Assembly: GCA_003520105.1 (NCBI GenBank)
Contig: DOVL01000178.1
Location: 429-8,520 of the forward strand
Source of the DNA: Lachnospiraceae bacterium
GTDB taxonomy: Bacteria; Bacillota; Clostridia; Lachnospirales; Lachnospiraceae
Reading direction: 5' to 3'
DNA: 8,092 nucleotides
Positions 6,301 through 8,092 of the stretch are shown here, piece by piece (the first letter of the stretch is position 1; each line of letters starts with the position of its first letter). The notes below the pieces were generated by a model, which saw only the letters and a list, made by a program, of their open reading frames with translations, was not told the DNA's origin and made no database searches. A program made the translations under genes and the position numbers.

Positions 6301-7209
6301 TTATCTCCAGTCGTATGGCGTCATCTGATATACATAGTAATTCAACCAATTAGTATAAAGCATATTTGCGTGACAGCGCCATGACTTAACAGGATCTTCG
6401 GCCGGGTCATCGGAAGGATAATAATTAACAGGAATATCAGGATTGAGACCTCTCTTCATGTCCCTTTTATATTCCTGATCAAGAGTATAGGTATCATATT
6501 CCGGATGACCGTTTACAAATATATTCTTGCCGTCCTTATCAATAATGATATATGGACCGGTTACATATGAATCGGCGATTATCCTGAGATCGGAACACTT
6601 CTCGATATCTTCTCTGTTTATACCTGTGTATCTTGAAACAGGAACGAGGAAGGTATCATCAAAGCCTCTGACGATCTCTGTCTTTCTATGAACTGTGTAC
6701 TGCTGATAGATTCCTGAAAGCTTTGCAGGAAGCTCGAACTTTCTGACACCGTAATGGTAGTAGAGACCTGCCTGAGCACCCCAGCAGATGTGAAGGGTGG
6801 AGGTTACATTTGTCTTGGCCCACTCCATGATGGCACAGAGCTCCTTCCAGTATTCCACATCTTCAAAATCCAGCTTCTCAACAGGTGCACCTGTAATGAT
6901 CAGACCATCCCACTTGCGGTTCTTAACCGTATTGAAATCAGAATAAAACTTCTCAAGGTGAGCAAGAGAAGTGTGCTTTGATTCGTAGGAAACTGTTCTG
7001 ATGAAGGTGATATTTACCTGCAGAGGAGTATTTGATAGACTTCTGAGCAGCTGAAGCTCTGTATCCTCCTTAAGAGGCATGAGATTCAGTATCAGAATAT
7101 CTATCGGACGAATATCCTGCGTGGTCGCACGGTTTTCGTCCATGACAAATATATTTTCATCTTCAAGTATTTTCTTGACCGGAAAGTCATTATCTATTTT
7201 GATCGGCAT
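6301..7209 (-). CDS. metA: Homoserine O-acyltransferase MetA, predicted acetyl-CoA specific
   Basis: MetA activates homoserine by O-acylation at the start of methionine synthesis, in the cytoplasm. The protein has 302 residues, full length for the family. Numbering matches E. coli exactly at the key sites: catalytic Cys142 (HICWGAQAG), His235 and Glu237 (NGHPEYD), and Lys47 in LMPLKEDTE. Residue 111 is Glu (GAPVEKLDF). In characterised MetA proteins Glu111 (Bacillus cereus) goes with acetyl-CoA and Gly111 (E. coli) with succinyl-CoA, so this is predicted to be a homoserine O-acetyltransferase although databases often label the family succinyltransferase. AAAGGA (7219-7224, minus strand) lies 9 nt before the ATG. 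The PHP gene ends 46 bp upstream on the same strand, so they are likely one operon. No SAM riboswitch fits in that gap. Confidence 0.96.
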   Translation of the reverse strand: MPIKIDNDFPVKKILEDENIFVMDENRATTQDIRPIDILILNLMPLKEDTELQLLRSLSNTPLQVNITFIRTVSYESKHTSLAHLEKFYSDFNTVKNRKWDGLIITGAPVEKLDFEDVEYWKELCAIMEWAKTNVTSTLHICWGAQAGLYYHYGVRKFELPAKLSGIYQQYTVHRKTEIVRGFDDTFLVPVSRYTGINREDIEKCSDLRIIADSYVTGPYIIIDKDGKNIFVNGHPEYDTYTLDQEYKRDMKRGLNPDIPVNYYPSDDPAEDPVKSWRCHANMLYTNWLNYYVYQMTPYDWR

Positions 7210-7255
7210 GTTTTCACGTCCTTTATTATTGGTTTAAATATGATTGTATGTATGA

Positions 7256-8092
7256 TCATAGCTCTATCGGAACAAAGGTCGGCTTCATATCACGGAAGGT
7301 GCAGTAGAAGCGGAAACCGAAGTTTCGGAGCCTCTTTGCTGCGTCGCTAAATGCATAACCTACATGCTCCAGATGGTGAGCGTCACTTCCGATGGTTATT
7401 ATCTCGCCGCCCATCTCTCTGTAAAGCTTAAGTATATCATCATGAGGATGCATGAAGCTGAGTCCTCTGTAGAGACTGCCTGTATTTATCTCGATTCCCT
7501 TGCCGTCATAGATCATCTTTTTGAAGACGGCTTCAAAGATCTCCAGATAATCATTTGATCTGAAATTGTCAGCCTTGGTCGGACCGTAGCGAAGGATATA
7601 ATCGAGATGACCGTAAACATTATAGTCACTAAAATGAGTAACGTTATATAAAATATCTTCGAAATACTTTCTATAGGCGTCCTTCTCGTTCTTGCCTTCA
7701 AAGTATTCCGGATAGTACGGATCCATATTATCCACAACATGAGTGGAGCAGATTATAAAGTCCAGCCCAGAATGCTCACTGCTGAAGCTGTTCAGCTTCT
7801 CGCAGGTTGATGGCATAACTCCCTGTTCAACACCGATCCTCAGACTGAAAGGAACGATATCGTTCTGAAGAAAGTCGGGAGACTGGCATTTGAGCTTCAG
7901 CTCCTTAAGATAAGCTATGTAATTATCTGTATCAAGATCGAAGGTCACGCCGTCCGGAGTTTCAGGGAAATCCATGTCGTTGTGATCGGTGATGCAGATC
8001 GATTCCATACCAAGGCGTCGCGCAGCCATGATAAGTTCTTCGACATCGGTTTCGCAGTCACCGGAAAATCTTGTATGTAAATGATAATCAGG
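7256..8092 (-). CDS. hisJ: PHP-family histidinol-phosphatase (HisJ/HisK type), 5' end outside the window
   Basis: The reading frame stays open to the window edge, so at least 279 residues are visible and only the first few are missing. The first Met in the window (8029) is not the start: before it the frame reads DYHLHTRFSGDCE, the first metal-binding PHP motif. Further motifs are ICITDHND, GVEQGV, FIICSTHVVD, YGHLDYILRYGP, GIEINTGSLYRG and TIGSDAHHLEHVG, which supply the His/Asp/Glu ligands of the trinuclear metal site. HisJ-type enzymes dephosphorylate L-histidinol phosphate, the penultimate part of histidine synthesis in Firmicutes. Related PHP phosphatases exist, so the exact substrate is inferred; the THVVD and GSDAHHxxxVG pattern favours HisJ. 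It is the upstream gene of the pair with metA. Confidence 0.88.
   Translation of the reverse strand, partial: PDYHLHTRFSGDCETDVEELIMAARRLGMESICITDHNDMDFPETPDGVTFDLDTDNYIAYLKELKLKCQSPDFLQNDIVPFSLRIGVEQGVMPSTCEKLNSFSSEHSGLDFIICSTHVVDNMDPYYPEYFEGKNEKDAYRKYFEDILYNVTHFSDYNVYGHLDYILRYGPTKADNFRSNDYLEIFEAVFKKMIYDGKGIEINTGSLYRGLSFMHPHDDILKLYREMGGEIITIGSDAHHLEHVGYAFSDAAKRLRNFGFRFYCTFRDMKPTFVPIEL

Noticed and set aside
7210..7255. SAM riboswitch or T-box directly before metA
   Set aside because: The gap is only 46 bp and shows just a ribosome binding site; any such control would have to lie upstream of the PHP gene, outside the window.

Overview
The window looks like ordinary core chromosome of a low-to-moderate GC Firmicute, most likely Lachnospiraceae (a Butyrivibrio/Roseburia-like anaerobe). 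This rests on purine-rich Shine-Dalgarno sites ahead of nearly every gene, a tRNA without an encoded CCA, AT-rich intergenic DNA, and protein sequences that I recall as typical of the family (the divergent LigA and the HisJ-MetA pair). The assignment comes from memory of these families, not from a search.

Layout. The 3' part of a tRNA-Arg(CCG) gene enters at the left edge. Next is an unrecognised single-pass membrane protein (99-746, +). It converges on an Lrp/AsnC-family regulator (962-1414, -). Almost the whole gap between them is a composite structured repeat (753-960): 14-bp outer inverted repeats, two tandem 64-bp units each holding two hairpins, and a 24-bp perfect hairpin that can act as a bidirectional terminator. 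A 404-bp AT-rich intergenic region then separates the regulator from a rightward run: rluF (23S rRNA pseudouridine synthase, 1819-2565), a HerA-like/DUF853 ATPase with a highly charged helical tail (2602-4170), a 21-bp-stem hairpin, and ligA (NAD+-dependent DNA ligase, 4299-6254). Converging from the right is a leftward pair: a HisJ-type PHP histidinol phosphatase that runs off the window edge (7256-8092), followed after 48 bp by metA (6301-7209). Residue 111 of MetA predicts acetyl-CoA rather than succinyl-CoA as acyl donor.

How the genes work together. rluF and the ATPase are 36 bp apart and probably co-transcribed. ligA is behind a hairpin and may be partly uncoupled from them. The hisJ-metA pair joins a histidine step with the first committed methionine step, probably as one transcript whose promoter lies outside the window.

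I found no CRISPR array, integrase, transposase, prophage or defence cassette. The most notable items are the composite intergenic repeat and the LigA. In LigA several residues known as catalytically important or cofactor-contacting in the E. coli enzyme are replaced, while the catalytic lysine is kept.
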